Of a DNA stretch of 64,000 nt, positions 12,290-22,743 are shown piece after piece. Source of the stretch: Oscarella lobularis (lineage: Eukaryota; Porifera; Homoscleromorpha; Homosclerophorida; Oscarellidae). Each line of letters begins with the position of its first letter. Position 1 is the first letter of the stretch. Location: the NCBI RefSeq assembly GCF_947507565.1, contig NC_089191.1, positions 558,001 to 622,000 of the forward strand, in the 5' to 3' direction. The position numbers and the translations under genes were made by a program. Below the pieces are notes generated by a model that was not told where the DNA came from, ran no database searches, and saw nothing but the letters and a program-made list of their open reading frames with translations.

Positions 12290-15200
12290 GGATTAAATTG
12301 CTAGCCAAATTTACAATGGCCATACAGAGACATACCACTGGTAAAAGCTTTCCATTCTTACTGATGTCGCACTCTTCAAAAGCCTCCTTTACAATTCTAA
12401 AAGGAGTATTTAGAGGAGAAGTGTTTGTCCTGTCACGACGCGAACGGGCGATGAGTGGACCGGGGGACCGTTTACAGCCGCCGTAGAATAACCGGGCAGT
12501 CCAAAGGCAGCAGCGGCAGTTGGTCCGACATCGCCGCAAAGGGCCGGCATCGTTAACCGGTTATATCTGAGTCCCTCGCAATACTCTAACCTCATACCTT
12601 CTTCGTGAACGTAATTTAGTATTGGTTCTGTTGTCTGGTAAAAGCCTGTACGTTGCGAAGGGACTCGGTCTCTCTACGGCAGCGGCAATTGGACCTACAT
12701 GGTCCATTCACAGCTGCTGTGAATGGACTCAGTCCATGTACGTCAAGTTCTCACACCCAGTTTAACGCTAGTACGAGATCGCCGCTCTAATGGCCTTTCT
12801 AAACACGCGTAGTCCCTCGAAACCTAAGGAGATCGATGCTGGAGCGACTAGCTTCGAGAAATATCGAAGTGTCTTACAAAAGCATCGGTTCTTCTACGAA
12901 CTGCGCGTTCGACGTTCACGAACGTAGTTCTATATTAGTTAGGATCTTAGTATATTTCACTTGGCACCGGCGCAGCGCGCCGGTGCCCAGTGAAATATGC
13001 TAAGATGGGTGTGGTGGGCGGGAGCGGCGGCGGGGAGGATGGCGGTTAGTTTTTTTGCCATTTTCTCGGCCAAAACTAAAGATTGGTCGATCCCATCAAT
13101 CAAAAAAGTTCTATAACCAAACAATCTACTAGACTACGAAGAGAAACGGCCGAATCGCGTCGAAAGCACCAAAATAGCGCGATTTTACGATCGCATCGCG
13201 GTTTTCTCGCCTAAAACGAACGATCCGTCGAATCGACGCGATCGAAACGCTTTAGAATTGCATTTTAACTTCAACTAGTGGACGAAACGATTGAATCGCG
13301 TGAAAAAGGACCAAAATATCGCCATTCTTGGTCTCCCACGCACAAAAATGTCGTTCTTCTAACATCTAGTTCACCGCTAGTACGAGATCGGCCGCTCTAA
13401 TGACTTTTCTAGGCACGCTTAGTCCCTCGACACCTACGAAGATCGATGTTGGAACGACTAGCTTCGAGAAATCTCGAAATTTCCAACAAAAGTATAGATT
13501 TTCTACGAAATGCGGTTCTTCTACGAACTGCGCGTTCGACGTTCACGAACGTAGTTCTATATTAGTTAGGATCTTAGCATATTTCACTTGGCACCGGCGC
13601 AGCGCGCCGGTGCCCAGTGAAATATGCTAAGATGGGTGTGGTGGGCGGGAGCGGCGGCGGGGAGGATGGCGGTTAGTTTTTTTTGCCATTTTCTCGGCCA
13701 AAACTAAAGATTGGTCGATCCCATCAATCAAAAAAGTTCTATAACCAAACAATCTTCTAGACTACGAAGAGAAACGGCCGAATCGCGTCGAAAGCACCAA
13801 AATAGCGCGATTTTACGATCGCATCGCGGTTTTCTCGCCTAAAACGAACGATCCGTCGAATCGACGCGATCGAAACGCTTTAGAATTGCATTTTAACTTC
13901 AACAAGTGGAAGAAACAATTGAATCGCGTGAAAAAGAACCAAAATATCGCCATTCTTGGTCTCCCACGCACAAAAAATGTCGTTCTTTTAACATCTAGTT
14001 CACCGCAAGTACGAGATCGGCCGCTCTAATAACTTTTCTAGGCACGCTGAGTCCCTCGACACCTACGAAGATCGATGTTGGAACGACTAGCTTCGAGAAA
14101 TCTCGAAATTTCCAACAAAAGTATCGATTTTCTACGAAATGCGGTTCTTCTACGAACTGCGCGTTCGACGTTCACGAACGTAGTTCTATATTAGTTAGGA
14201 TCTTAGCATATTTCACTTGGCACCGGCGCAGCGCGCCGGTGCCCAGTGAAATATGCTAAGATGGGTGTGGTGGGCGGGGGCGGCGGCGGGGAGGATGGCG
14301 GTTAGTTTTTTTTGCCATTTTCTCGGCCAAAACTAAAGATTGGTCGATCCCATGAATCAAAAAAGTTCTATAACCAAACAATCTTCTAGACTACGAAGAG
14401 AAACGGCCGAATCGCGTCGAAAGCACCAAAATAGCGCGATTTTACGATCGCATCGCGGTTTTCTCGCCTAAAACGAACGATCCGTGGAATCGACGCGATC
14501 GAAACGCTTTAGAATTGCATTTTAACTTCAACAAGTGGAAGAAACAATTGAATCGCGTGAAAAAGAACCAAAATATCGCCATTCTTGGTCTCCCACGCAC
14601 AAAAAATGTCGTTCTTTTAACATCTAGTTCACCGCAAGTACGAGATCGGCCGCTCTAATGACTTTTCTAGGCACGCTGAGTCCCTCGACACCTACGAAGA
14701 TCGATGTTGGAACGACTAGCTTCGAGAAATCTCGAAATTTCCAACAAAAGTATCGATTTTCTACGAAATGCGGTTCTTCTACGAACTGCGCGTTCGACGT
14801 TCACGAACGTAGTTCTATATTAGTTAGGATCTTAGCATATTTCACTTGGCACCGGCGCAGCGCGCCGGTGCCCAGTGAAATATGCTAAGATGGGTGTGGT
14901 GGGCGGGGGCGGCGGCGGGGAGGATGGCGGTTAGTTTTTTTTGCCATTTTCTCGGCCAAAACTAAAGATTGGTCGATCCCATCAATCAAAAAAGTTCTAT
15001 AACCAAACAATCTTCTAGACTACGAAGAGAAACGGCCGAATCGCGTCGAAAGCACCAAAATAGCGCGATTTTACGATCGCATCGCGGTTTTCTCGCCTAA
15101 AACGAACGATCCGTCGAATCGACGCGATCGAAACGCTTTAGAATTGCATTTTAACTTCAACAAGTGGAAGAAACAATTGAATCGCGTGAAAAAGAACCAA

Positions 15201-16739
15201 AATATCGCCATTCTTGGTCTCCCACGCACAAAAAATGTCGTTCTTTTAATATCTAGTTCACCGCAAGTACGAGATCGGCCGCTGTAATAACTTTTCTAGG
15301 CACGCTGAGTCCCTCGACACCTACGAAGATCGATGTTGGAACGACTAGCTTCGAGAAATCTCGAAATTTCCAACAAAAGTATCGATTTTCTACGAACTGC
15401 GGTTCTTCTACGAACTGCGCGTTCGACGTTCACGAACGTAGTTCTATATTAGTTAGGATCTTAGCATATTTCACTGGGCACCGGCGCGCTGCGCCGGTGC
15501 CCAGTGAAATATGCTAAGATGGGTGTGGTGGGCGGGAGCGGCGGCGGGGAGGATGGCGGTTAGTTTTTTTTTCCATTTTCTCGGCCAAAACTAAAGATTG
15601 GTCGATCCCATCAATCAAAAAAGTTCTATAACCAAACAATCTTCTAGACTACGAAGAGAAACGGCCGAATCGCGTCGAAAGCACCAAAATAGCGCGATTT
15701 TCCGATCGCATCGCGGTTTTCTCGCCTAAAACGAACGATCCGTCGAATCGACGCGATCGAAACGCTTTAGAATTGCATTTTAACTTCAACTAGTGGAAGA
15801 AACGATTGAATCACGTGAAAAAGGACCAAAATATCGCCATTCTTGGTCTCCCACGCACGTTCTTCGGGAAGTGCTGTGAATTGACCGGGTCCACTCACAG
15901 CAACCGTACATGGACCCGGTCCATTTACAGCACTGCCCTATGCTGCCGTACATCGACCGGGTCCATTTACGGCAGCCGTGAATGGACCCGGTCCATTACA
16001 GCTAGCATGCCGCACATGGACCCGGTTCATTTACGGTAGCTGCGGTCCATCTACAGCTGCCGTAACTGGACCCTTCGGTCCGTTTCCAGCAGCTGCAAAT
16101 GGACCGGGTCCATTTGCTACCCCGGCCAAATATTTCGTGACAGTCCATGTCTCACTGTTCAACTGCCACTTGAAGAGACGGGGAAAGCATCGTGCTGTCA
16201 GAAGCACAATTCAAAATCGTATAGGCCGATTTCAGAGTGCTATTCAGCAGCGTGGCCAACTCCTGAGGACTAACACCTTCGTCATCCTCGTTCTAAAAAA
16301 AGAAAATTGAAGATTGACTTCTCTGTATCCCCCAAGTGCTAACCAAGTTGAACATGGTGAAGAGCAGAGCTCGTTTTTCGGCTAGAGAGCCCTTGAGACA
16401 GACTGAAAGTCCAGCAGCAAACTCTCGGAAAGTCAACGAACCCGTCTATAGACCGAGATATTAATTGGTTCATCTTTCGTTACTCTATCCTACTCGATCT
16501 CGGTCGAACGCTTCGAAGAGTCGATCTCCCAGCACGACGGGTAAATGAAAATGCTTTGCAAAGTCTTCTCGATTTCGAATTCGTCCGCTTTCGTCGTCGC
16601 CGCCCTTCTCGTAGATCTCGCTGAAACTGCGCCCTATTTCGCCGAGTTCGACGTCCGAGAACTTGGCGATGGCTTCGTCAAACGGAATTTTCTCATCTCG
16701 CGCCTCTTCTGACGCCCGCTTCGACTCGTCCTGGCCCAT
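12290..16739 (-). CDS. EF-hand module, in frame with TRAPPC12 (possible N-terminal fusion)
   Basis: From the ATG at 16739 the minus strand reads MGQDESKRASEEARDEKIPF, then IAKFSDVELGEIGRSFSEIY, HFHLPVVLGDRLFEAFDRDR, GFVDFREFAAGLSVCLKGSL, NEDDEGVSPQELATLLNSTL and, after a ~3.7 kb intron, IVKEAFEECDISKNGKLLP joined to VEFEYWLSRNSHLVD. DISKNGKLLPVE is a 12-residue EF-hand loop with Asp at position 1 and Glu at 12. MGQDES suggests N-myristoylation. This resembles calcineurin-B-like or TLD-type EF-hand proteins, but I cannot name the family. No stop codon separates it from TRAPPC12. Either the two are one fused protein in this lineage or a splice I cannot see divides them. The start lies 62 bases from the TMEM14 start on the other strand. 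Confidence 0.6.
12440..12760. repeat. Short GGACC/GGTCC repeats, left flank of tandem array
   Basis: The stretch carries several short imperfect copies of a motif like GTCCATTCACAGCTGC with inverted GGACC/GGTCC parts, for example around 12695-12745. The same motif recurs at 15880-16120 on the other side of the 629-bp array. Confidence 0.5.
12764..15860. repeat. Tandem array of five ~629-bp units, each with a long palindrome
   Basis: Five consecutive copies of a ~627-630 bp unit are seen; the palindromic centres lie near 12975, 13602, 14231, 14860 and 15489. The units are more than 95 percent alike by eye. Each contains GGCACCGGCGC and its complement around a 3-base loop, a poly-T stretch after GGCGGTTAG, and a TCG-rich segment. 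Short open frames repeated in it (13400-13630 and 14658-14888, identical) are by-products of the repeat. The whole array lies inside the intron between two EF-hand exons. Confidence 0.93.
15458..15520. repeat. Perfect 63-base palindrome (30-base arms, 3-base loop)
   Basis: In the last unit of the array the arms are fully complementary and the loop is GCT. In the other four copies (for example 12944-13006) the loop reads AGC, its reverse complement, and one arm has a TTGGCA in place of TGGGCA mismatch. Such a sequence could extrude a cruciform. Confidence 0.85.
15880..16130. repeat. Palindromic GGACCCGGTCC repeats, right flank of array
   Basis: At least seven near-copies of a roughly 30-base motif built on TGGACCCGGTCCATTTACAG occur in both orientations. 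GGACCCGGTCC is nearly self-complementary. The motif also flanks the left side of the 629-bp array, as if the array had expanded inside it. Confidence 0.75.
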
Positions 16740-16801
16740 TTCTCGACCGTGTTTTCTGCGCAGGTTAGCGAGGTCATGTGCGATTGATACAACGATAAAC
16801 A

Positions 16802-17471
16802 ATGGCTCGCTCTTCGATCGACTACGTATCTCTCGCCTACGCTATAGTCGTCGCTTTTGGCGGCATTGCCGGTTACGCCAAAGCTGGTAGACTTAGACGA
16901 AGACGCGATGCTAGTAATTCTGACCTTCTTTATAGGCAGCCTTCCTTCGTTAGCGTTTGGTCTGGCCTTTGGAGTGATGACGGCTGCTGCCGTTGTGGCG
17001 GCACCTGGAAAACCTTACATTGTCTTGGGTTTGTCTACTATCTAGCAGGGCTATTACCAGTGTGTGTAAATTGACAGAGACGTGTAGAATCTAGTCTAAG
17101 TCTCGGTTGCCAGATGGACATCTGATGTCTGATGATAAGTCGCGTCTCTTTGTCTCTTCGTAGGATTGTCGTTGGTCCTCTTGGTATTCATGGGAATGAG
17201 GTTTTTCAGAACGAAGAAGTTCATGCCAGCTGGAGTAGTCGCTTTGTTAAGGTCCTCATATAAAACTACAGTGTCTAAATCTAATGGAAGTTTACTTCAG
17301 CCTCGCTCAAGTGATCCGACTTTCATTTCAATACGTCAAGGGATAGCCATGCACGAAAACAAATTGCTTGCAGCAAGCAGAAATGACAAACACAAAAACA
17401 GTGACAGTTGTAGTCAGACGAGTGCTGGTGATTTTATGACCCAAACATACCTCTTTGGTCTTTCACGGTGA
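16802..17471 (+). CDS. TMEM14: TMEM14 family small membrane protein
   Basis: TMEM14 proteins are small four-helix membrane proteins; TMEM14C acts in mitochondrial porphyrin transport. Exon 1 reads MARSSIDYVSLAYAIVVAFG followed by GIAGYAKAG. Exon 2 (from 16936) continues SLPSLAFGLAFGVMTAAAVV. Exon 3 (from 17165) reads LSLVLLVFMGMRFFRTKKFM followed by PAGVVALL. This matches the family motifs GGIxGYxKAGSxPSL and MGMRxxxxxKFMPxG. The end is uncertain: after VVALL the frame runs on through a hydrophilic tail to 17471, overlapping the stop of the opposite-strand zinc-finger gene by 9 bases, whereas family members end about 15 residues after KFMP. A further splice or a shorter end is likely. Confidence 0.8.
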
Positions 17472-19856
17472 AGTCGTGCGATTATGTCCCGTCGATTTTT
17501 GATGCCTCCACAGCCCCGCTGACCAATGATAACTTTTTCCGCACGTCGCGCAGATTTTATCTCCCGTTCCCATTGGCCTTCTTCCGCTCGATTTTCCGCC
17601 GCCCTTTTCATCGTCCCCCTTCGCTTCCATAGTCGCGTCGTCATCGTATTCGTCATCGTGATTCTCCTCCTCCTCCTCGTCGTTGGCACCGTATCTGGGT
17701 AGAGAAGGGAGTCCTATGTCACCGGACGATTCATCGATTGCCCCTTCGAAATCATTTTTTGTTTCGTTCGGAAAGGAACTCTCGTCGTCGGCCTCCTCCC
17801 GTTGCAGCACCTCTTCGTCGTCGCACAACAGTCGACTGATTTCCTGATCGAAATCAGGGGATCCTTCTACGTCGTCCGAAACGACCGTGGACACGCTGCT
17901 ACGAACCGAACTTCGTTTCTCGCCTTCGTCGCCGTCACCGCCTAAGTCCTTATAAATCATATCATCAGTAGTTGCCACAAAAGAATGATTATTCTCGACG
18001 GCGGACATCAGTGGAGGCGGCGATAGCGGACTAGCAACAGCGCCTCTTTCATTTTTCCCCTGCTGCAATCCTTCCTTGGGAGTGCCCAGTATTCCAGCAC
18101 TGGTGCTATTATGTATGTGCTTCATGTGATTGAATAGAGAGATGGGATACGGAAACTTTTCCAGGCAAACGGTGCACTGATAGTTGAATCGATCGTACGC
18201 AATCGGCTTGTCTTTCTTCTCGCCGTCCTCGCCCAATGACCCAGCGGCGAACGCCGAATCCGGATCCTTTTTACGCGAACGTCTTGACTTACCACTCGAG
18301 TGACGCTTCATCGAACTAAACATCGTAAAATCATCGTCATTGTCATCGATATTGTGCCCATCGACTTCGTCCATCGAATTGTCATCGTAGTCATGCGACG
18401 GAGTCGACTGCAGAGATCGCCTTTCGTCCGTCGACGCGCCAACGGTTCTCATCTTCGGCGCATTGTGCTTATTGTGCATATGACGCCAACGGCCGCTCAC
18501 CGTTCCAAACGACTTATTGCAAAGTCGACAGGGATACTTCAAAGGAGTAGAAACGCGATCGTTGTAAAAACTGCCGCGGCTATCGTCCTCCGTCGCGTCG
18601 AAGCTGTACTCTTTGACGACGCCCGCCTTGTGTCGTTGAGCGATCGACTTCTTTTCCTGTGACGGCGACGCGATGCGCTTTCGTTTCACGCCCTGGTGCA
18701 TTGTTCGAACGTGCTGACGCATGTTGGAGATCCACGTGAACGATTTGTGGCAGACGGGGCAGCGATATTTCGGCGGTTGCAACGAGTGCATGACGGTGAC
18801 GTGCTCCTCGAGATACTTTGCACTGTGAAACGTCTTGTCGCATTTCGAACACTTCACGCCGCCGCCGCCGCCGCCGCCGCCGGACGCTCGAATTTTGACG
18901 GGGGTCCCACGACCGTCCCCTTTGGAAGAGCTCTCGTTCGTCGATTCCTCGCTTCCTGGGGTCACTCGATAGCCTCTCGTGATGGGACTGACGTGGGGAT
19001 GCTTCACCTGAATATGCCTCTCGATGCAATACTTAAAATAATAGTTCACCGAGCAATACTGGCACTGATAGAGCGACAATCGAACGTGAGGATGCTTGTA
19101 CTTGATATGCATAAATAAAGCCGACGTCGTGCCGAATTTTTTGTGACACCAATCGCACGTGGACTCGCTTCCCACCGCCGCCGCCGCCGCAGACGTTCCC
19201 GTTTTCTTATTGGCGGGAGATTCTAGTGCTGCTGTCGACGATGGTGATAAGGGACGATAGGATTCGTCTTCACCGTCATCGTCCCGATGTCTTCTTTTGG
19301 AGAAGACCGCATCTTTTCTACTGCCGTCGCTATCATTATATTCGACGACGTCATCTTCGTCAGAAGACGAGAGAAGTTCGTTGTCTGAGGATGCATCCTG
19401 GTGTTCTTGTTGTTGCCGTTTCGATGGAAATAGAGATCGTCTCGTCGACGAAGCAGACGGAATCAGACGACTCTCCTTCCTGTTCATCATAGTTCTCGCA
19501 GACCGATGACGTCGTCTACGTTTCCGTTGAGAATTCTCCTTCTGAGGTGGATAGGCGAACGAGGAGGAGGCCTTGTTTGCGAGAAGCTGTCGAGCCTGGT
19601 CGAGCGAGAGAAGAGCGGCGAGAATTGCATTTTGAGTTCGATACGATGACGCCGTGGATGCGGCGTCTGGGCTCGAGTCTCGTTGACGAAAGACGTCGAA
19701 TACAATGCGTTTATTGAGATCTCCGTCGATGTGCTTGTCGATTGCTTTGGCGATGGTCGATAGAGTTTGTGCGTTTTCGTTCTCTGTTTCGTCGCTTTGG
19801 GCGAGAGATGCTACTGTTTCCTCCCCTTCGGTTCCATTTCTGCTTCGATTTTCCAT
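17463..19856 (-). CDS. C2H2 zinc-finger protein with seven fingers
   Basis: A single open frame of 797 codons from the ATG at 19856 (MENRSRNGTEGEE). Seven C2H2 fingers are visible, in order: CDWCHKKFGTTSALFMHIKY, CQYCSVNYYFKYCIERHI, CSKCDKTFHSAKYLEEHV, CPVCHKSFTWISNMRQHV, CRLCNKSFGTVSGRWRHM, CTVCLEKFPYPISLFNHM and the C-terminal CATCGKSYHWSAGLWRHQ. The fingers are mostly separated by long acidic, Ser-rich linkers rather than the TGEKP linkers of KRAB-type arrays. A Gly run precedes finger 3, and basic patches such as KRKRRRRHRS look like nuclear signals. It is probably a nuclear DNA- or RNA-binding protein, but I do not recognise an orthologue. It is intronless, unlike most neighbours. Confidence 0.88.
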   Translation of the reverse strand: MENRSRNGTEGEETVASLAQSDETENENAQTLSTIAKAIDKHIDGDLNKRIVFDVFRQRDSSPDAASTASSYRTQNAILAALLSLDQARQLLANKASSSFAYPPQKENSQRKRRRRHRSARTMMNRKESRLIPSASSTRRSLFPSKRQQQEHQDASSDNELLSSSDEDDVVEYNDSDGSRKDAVFSKRRHRDDDGEDESYRPLSPSSTAALESPANKKTGTSAAAAAVGSESTCDWCHKKFGTTSALFMHIKYKHPHVRLSLYQCQYCSVNYYFKYCIERHIQVKHPHVSPITRGYRVTPGSEESTNESSSKGDGRGTPVKIRASGGGGGGGGVKCSKCDKTFHSAKYLEEHVTVMHSLQPPKYRCPVCHKSFTWISNMRQHVRTMHQGVKRKRIASPSQEKKSIAQRHKAGVVKEYSFDATEDDSRGSFYNDRVSTPLKYPCRLCNKSFGTVSGRWRHMHNKHNAPKMRTVGASTDERRSLQSTPSHDYDDNSMDEVDGHNIDDNDDDFTMFSSMKRHSSGKSRRSRKKDPDSAFAAGSLGEDGEKKDKPIAYDRFNYQCTVCLEKFPYPISLFNHMKHIHNSTSAGILGTPKEGLQQGKNERGAVASPLSPPPLMSAVENNHSFVATTDDMIYKDLGGDGDEGEKRSSVRSSVSTVVSDDVEGSPDFDQEISRLLCDDEEVLQREEADDESSFPNETKNDFEGAIDESSGDIGLPSLPRYGANDEEEEENHDDEYDDDATMEAKGDDEKGGGKSSGRRPMGTGDKICATCGKSYHWSAGLWRHQKSTGHNRTTSP

Positions 19857-19983
19857 CGAGTGCGAAAAGGAGAACGCCCTTGCGTAGTACGACGCAGAGA
19901 ACTCGCGGGCGTGCAGGTAAAGCACTGTAGTGAAAGAGAAAGAACGAACGAACGAAAGAATTCGCTGAAGAAATCCGGGTTAT

Positions 19984-20399
19984 CGCCAGTGAGGCGTGTT
20001 GGATCGAACGCTCACGCGAGCCACATCGAAGAATGGGTGCGTGTCGTGCAAAACAAGACTGTCTTGACTGCGATTTTGAACTGCTTGCCTCTAGCGGAAG
20101 GAGGCGACGACGAAAGCAATCAAAAAGGTCTCAAAGTGGAGATAAAAATACCAGAAGAGGCAGCCGAAAGATTGCGGAAGCTCGCGGAAGCCAATGACCC
20201 GAGACTTGCTGCTCTCGGCATTTCTGGCATCGTTATGGGCGATTCGGGGAAGATCATTCCTATATTCGGCGCTGACGGTTCGAGTGAGTCTCTATAGAGA
20301 AAGGAAATGGGTTTCCAAGTCAAAGATACTCTACCTAATTTTATAGCTATATTTGGGAGAAAAAAAAAAGGAGAAGGAGATGACGACGACGATGACGAT

Positions 20400-20458
<59 letters not shown>

Positions 20459-20629
20459 TGATGCCAAAGAGGATGATGCTGATGAAGGAGATGATGATGA
20501 AAAGGACGAAGGTAACCCCCAAGCCGCGCGATTTGCCTAGTTTGTTACGTTACTATCTCAGATGATTCGCCAAAGAAAAAGAGCAAAGTTCAGCAACCTG
20601 GTGCGGAGGAAAAGAAAGAAGGCGAATGA
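19984..20629 (+). CDS. Small acidic protein with poly-Asp tract, function unknown
   Basis: Three exons splice in frame. The first ends at 20283 and contains HIEEWVRVVQNKTVLTAILN, KVEIKIPEEAAERLRKLAEA and DPRLAALGISGIVMGDSGK. The second (20347-20511) encodes FGRKKKGEG followed by about 30 consecutive Asp from GAC/GAT triplets. The third (20562-20629) encodes a Lys-rich tail with PKKKSKV, a likely nuclear signal, ending EKKEGE. No in-frame ATG is visible in the first exon, so a 5' exon or start is missing from this model. I do not recognise the family. The likely 5' end lies close to the zinc-finger gene start on the other strand. Confidence 0.6.
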
Positions 20630-20797
20630 TTGGCATTAGTAGTGTGAAGGGTATTATATTGACAATTCATGTCCAGACAGTTTCTGTAATGTTGTAGTGT
20701 AATTTCGTAGTGTAATGTCATATCTTTCTACTCATTTGAAAACATTGCTATAAAGTACACGCTTTGAGTGGCGTAGCGCTTATCACCACGTGCACTT

Positions 20798-22230
20798 TCA
20801 AGCTTTCCTGAACTTCATTTCAGAAAATTTCAAAGATTCGTTTTTCTGCTTCCAGTTGTACCACACAATGCCGTTCCAGCCTAGGCCTCTTCCGAATGCA
20901 CCATTCAAAAACGCTCTATAACATTCCTTGAACCACCAACCACCTTTGTAATCAGCAGCACAGCTGCCATCCTCGATGTGATCACTGTCTTGATCTATTG
21001 TAGAGAATTTCATTCCATTTGCAACTCCACTTGGAACTCCTGTCTGATCTAGAGCATCACCTGCAGTACCGTGGTATCCATTAACACTTAGCCGATACTT
21101 TGAAGCTGAATTTCCCACACTAAACCTACTGTACTTGGCATGTGCTTTGTTTCCGTTATAATCTTCTAAATCAACTCTCAGTTCATTTCTTTCGTTAAGC
21201 TGCAAGAGATGGTGAAGGGGAGCCAAGCCAAGCCAATAATCACTGCTAAAATTGCCGAATCCTGACTCGTAGTCCTTCCATCCACGATCAAAGCTAACGG
21301 ATCCGTCTTTTCGTCTCTGAAAGACCGTCCATCCTCCCCCGTCAGTTTCCATGTCACAATACGCGGAAACAAAACCAAATCCAATAAGAAAAATCCCATA
21401 AATGCCACTCAAAGCATTAGGATTCTTTTTCTGTAAACAGCCACAGTCACAAGAAACCATTTGGCAATTTTCTGCATACAAGTAGATGCATCAGCTAAGA
21501 ACAGGTTCGAATTCTGTTGGCTTACGTTCTATGTCTCGAACTTTTTCCCAAAGAGACTTAATTTCATCTTTGGAAAAAACCCCAGGGACACCCTGAGCAC
21601 CTCTCTCGCCTTTCTACAGCATAGACTTGTGAAAAAAATATCTATTTATGTTGAGAAATCCAGCAGCACCTGTCCTTTATGCCCAGTATTTCCTTTAGGA
21701 CCCACAGGCCCAGGCAAACCTTGGCTCCCTTTATTTCCTTTCTGACCAAACTTGCCCATTGGACCAGCTTTTCCTGTTCTTCCCTTCAAGCAACAAACAC
21801 ATCAATTTGGACATGGCAACTTCTACAATAAACCAACCTGTAAGCCAGCATTTCCTCTGTCGCCTTTGATTCCTTGTGGGCCCTGCAACCCTCTCTCTCC
21901 AATGGGACCCTGCCAATAAATAAATTATGGGTTACTAGCTACATTCTATCCAAACAACAACGCACAGGATTTCCCATTCTTCCATCAGCTCCTGTATGAC
22001 CAGGTGGTCCAGGTGGACCAACAATGCCAGGCAAACCTGAAGGTCCTACAGGTCCTGGCAATCCTCGCGGACCAGTGATGTGTTTATTGAGATCCCACGC
22101 AGATGATGGTGCCTGCAGACAGATATTGCATAGTTAATTAAAGCTCTCTTGAGTCTTCTGGTTTATGTACCTGAGACGACTGATCAGCAAAGTAGCCATA
22201 TAGGCACAAGAACAGCAAAACTTTACCCAT
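20798..22230 (-). CDS. Secreted collagen / fibrinogen-domain protein (ficolin-like)
   Basis: The ATG at 22230 starts a signal peptide ([17 protein letters not shown]). Next come four to five short exons of Gly-X-Y collagen repeats ([51 protein letters not shown]), then a short coiled neck ([15 protein letters not shown]). Last is a fibrinogen-related domain ([75 protein letters not shown]). The layout equals ficolins and collagen-fibrinogen proteins, which are oligomeric extracellular lectins used in innate recognition or matrix. The Asp-rich DQDSDH stretch fits the FReD calcium site. A TATAAG lies about 40 bases before the start. Confidence 0.88.
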
Positions 22231-22743
22231 CGGTTTGACTAACTAAAGAGCTCCTTCTGCTGGGGTTCTTATAAGGACTTGCCCACGTGAGACATAGCCC
22301 GGAATGACGTCAGTTCCGTATTATTTTACACTAAGACTTCCATATAAGGAATAGTTTCCCACTTTGGCTTCATTTCCACCCCCAAATCATGCTAATCTTT
22401 TACACACCTGGAAGAACACATAAGTTACGGGCTATCCGACGTTGTGCCTCACGAAGGCGAGTTCCTATTGAATGCAGCTACTGAACATGCGTCTTTTGCT
22501 CCTCTTGCGCCTTAGTGTTTGGAAAGCAGTGTACTGGGGTGAGTACTGGCAGCACAATATATTCCATTCCATAAGCAGTCTAAAATTGTCATTCCATGCA
22601 CTAAAACGGATACAACGTAGTTTCCACACGCTACAGTGTCTCCTTACTAATCACCAGCCAACAAAGACGCAATTCATTCCAAAGGAGAAAAGTCAATGCA
22701 TAAATATATCTACGGGGGGGGGGGGGGGGGGGGGGGGCAATCC
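22231..22743. other. Intergenic region with a 24-base poly-G run
   Basis: No gene was recognised. A run of 24 G at 22714-22737 lies seven bases beyond the stop codon of the filamin-repeat gene, so the transcript of that gene would have a C tract at the start of its 3' UTR. The run accounts for a spurious plus-strand open frame. Confidence 0.7.

Noticed and set aside
13400-14888. Two identical 76-codon open frames starting MTFLGTLSPSTPTK
   Set aside because: They are the same stretch of the 629-bp tandem unit; the other units have point changes that lose the ATG or frame. No protein-like conservation.
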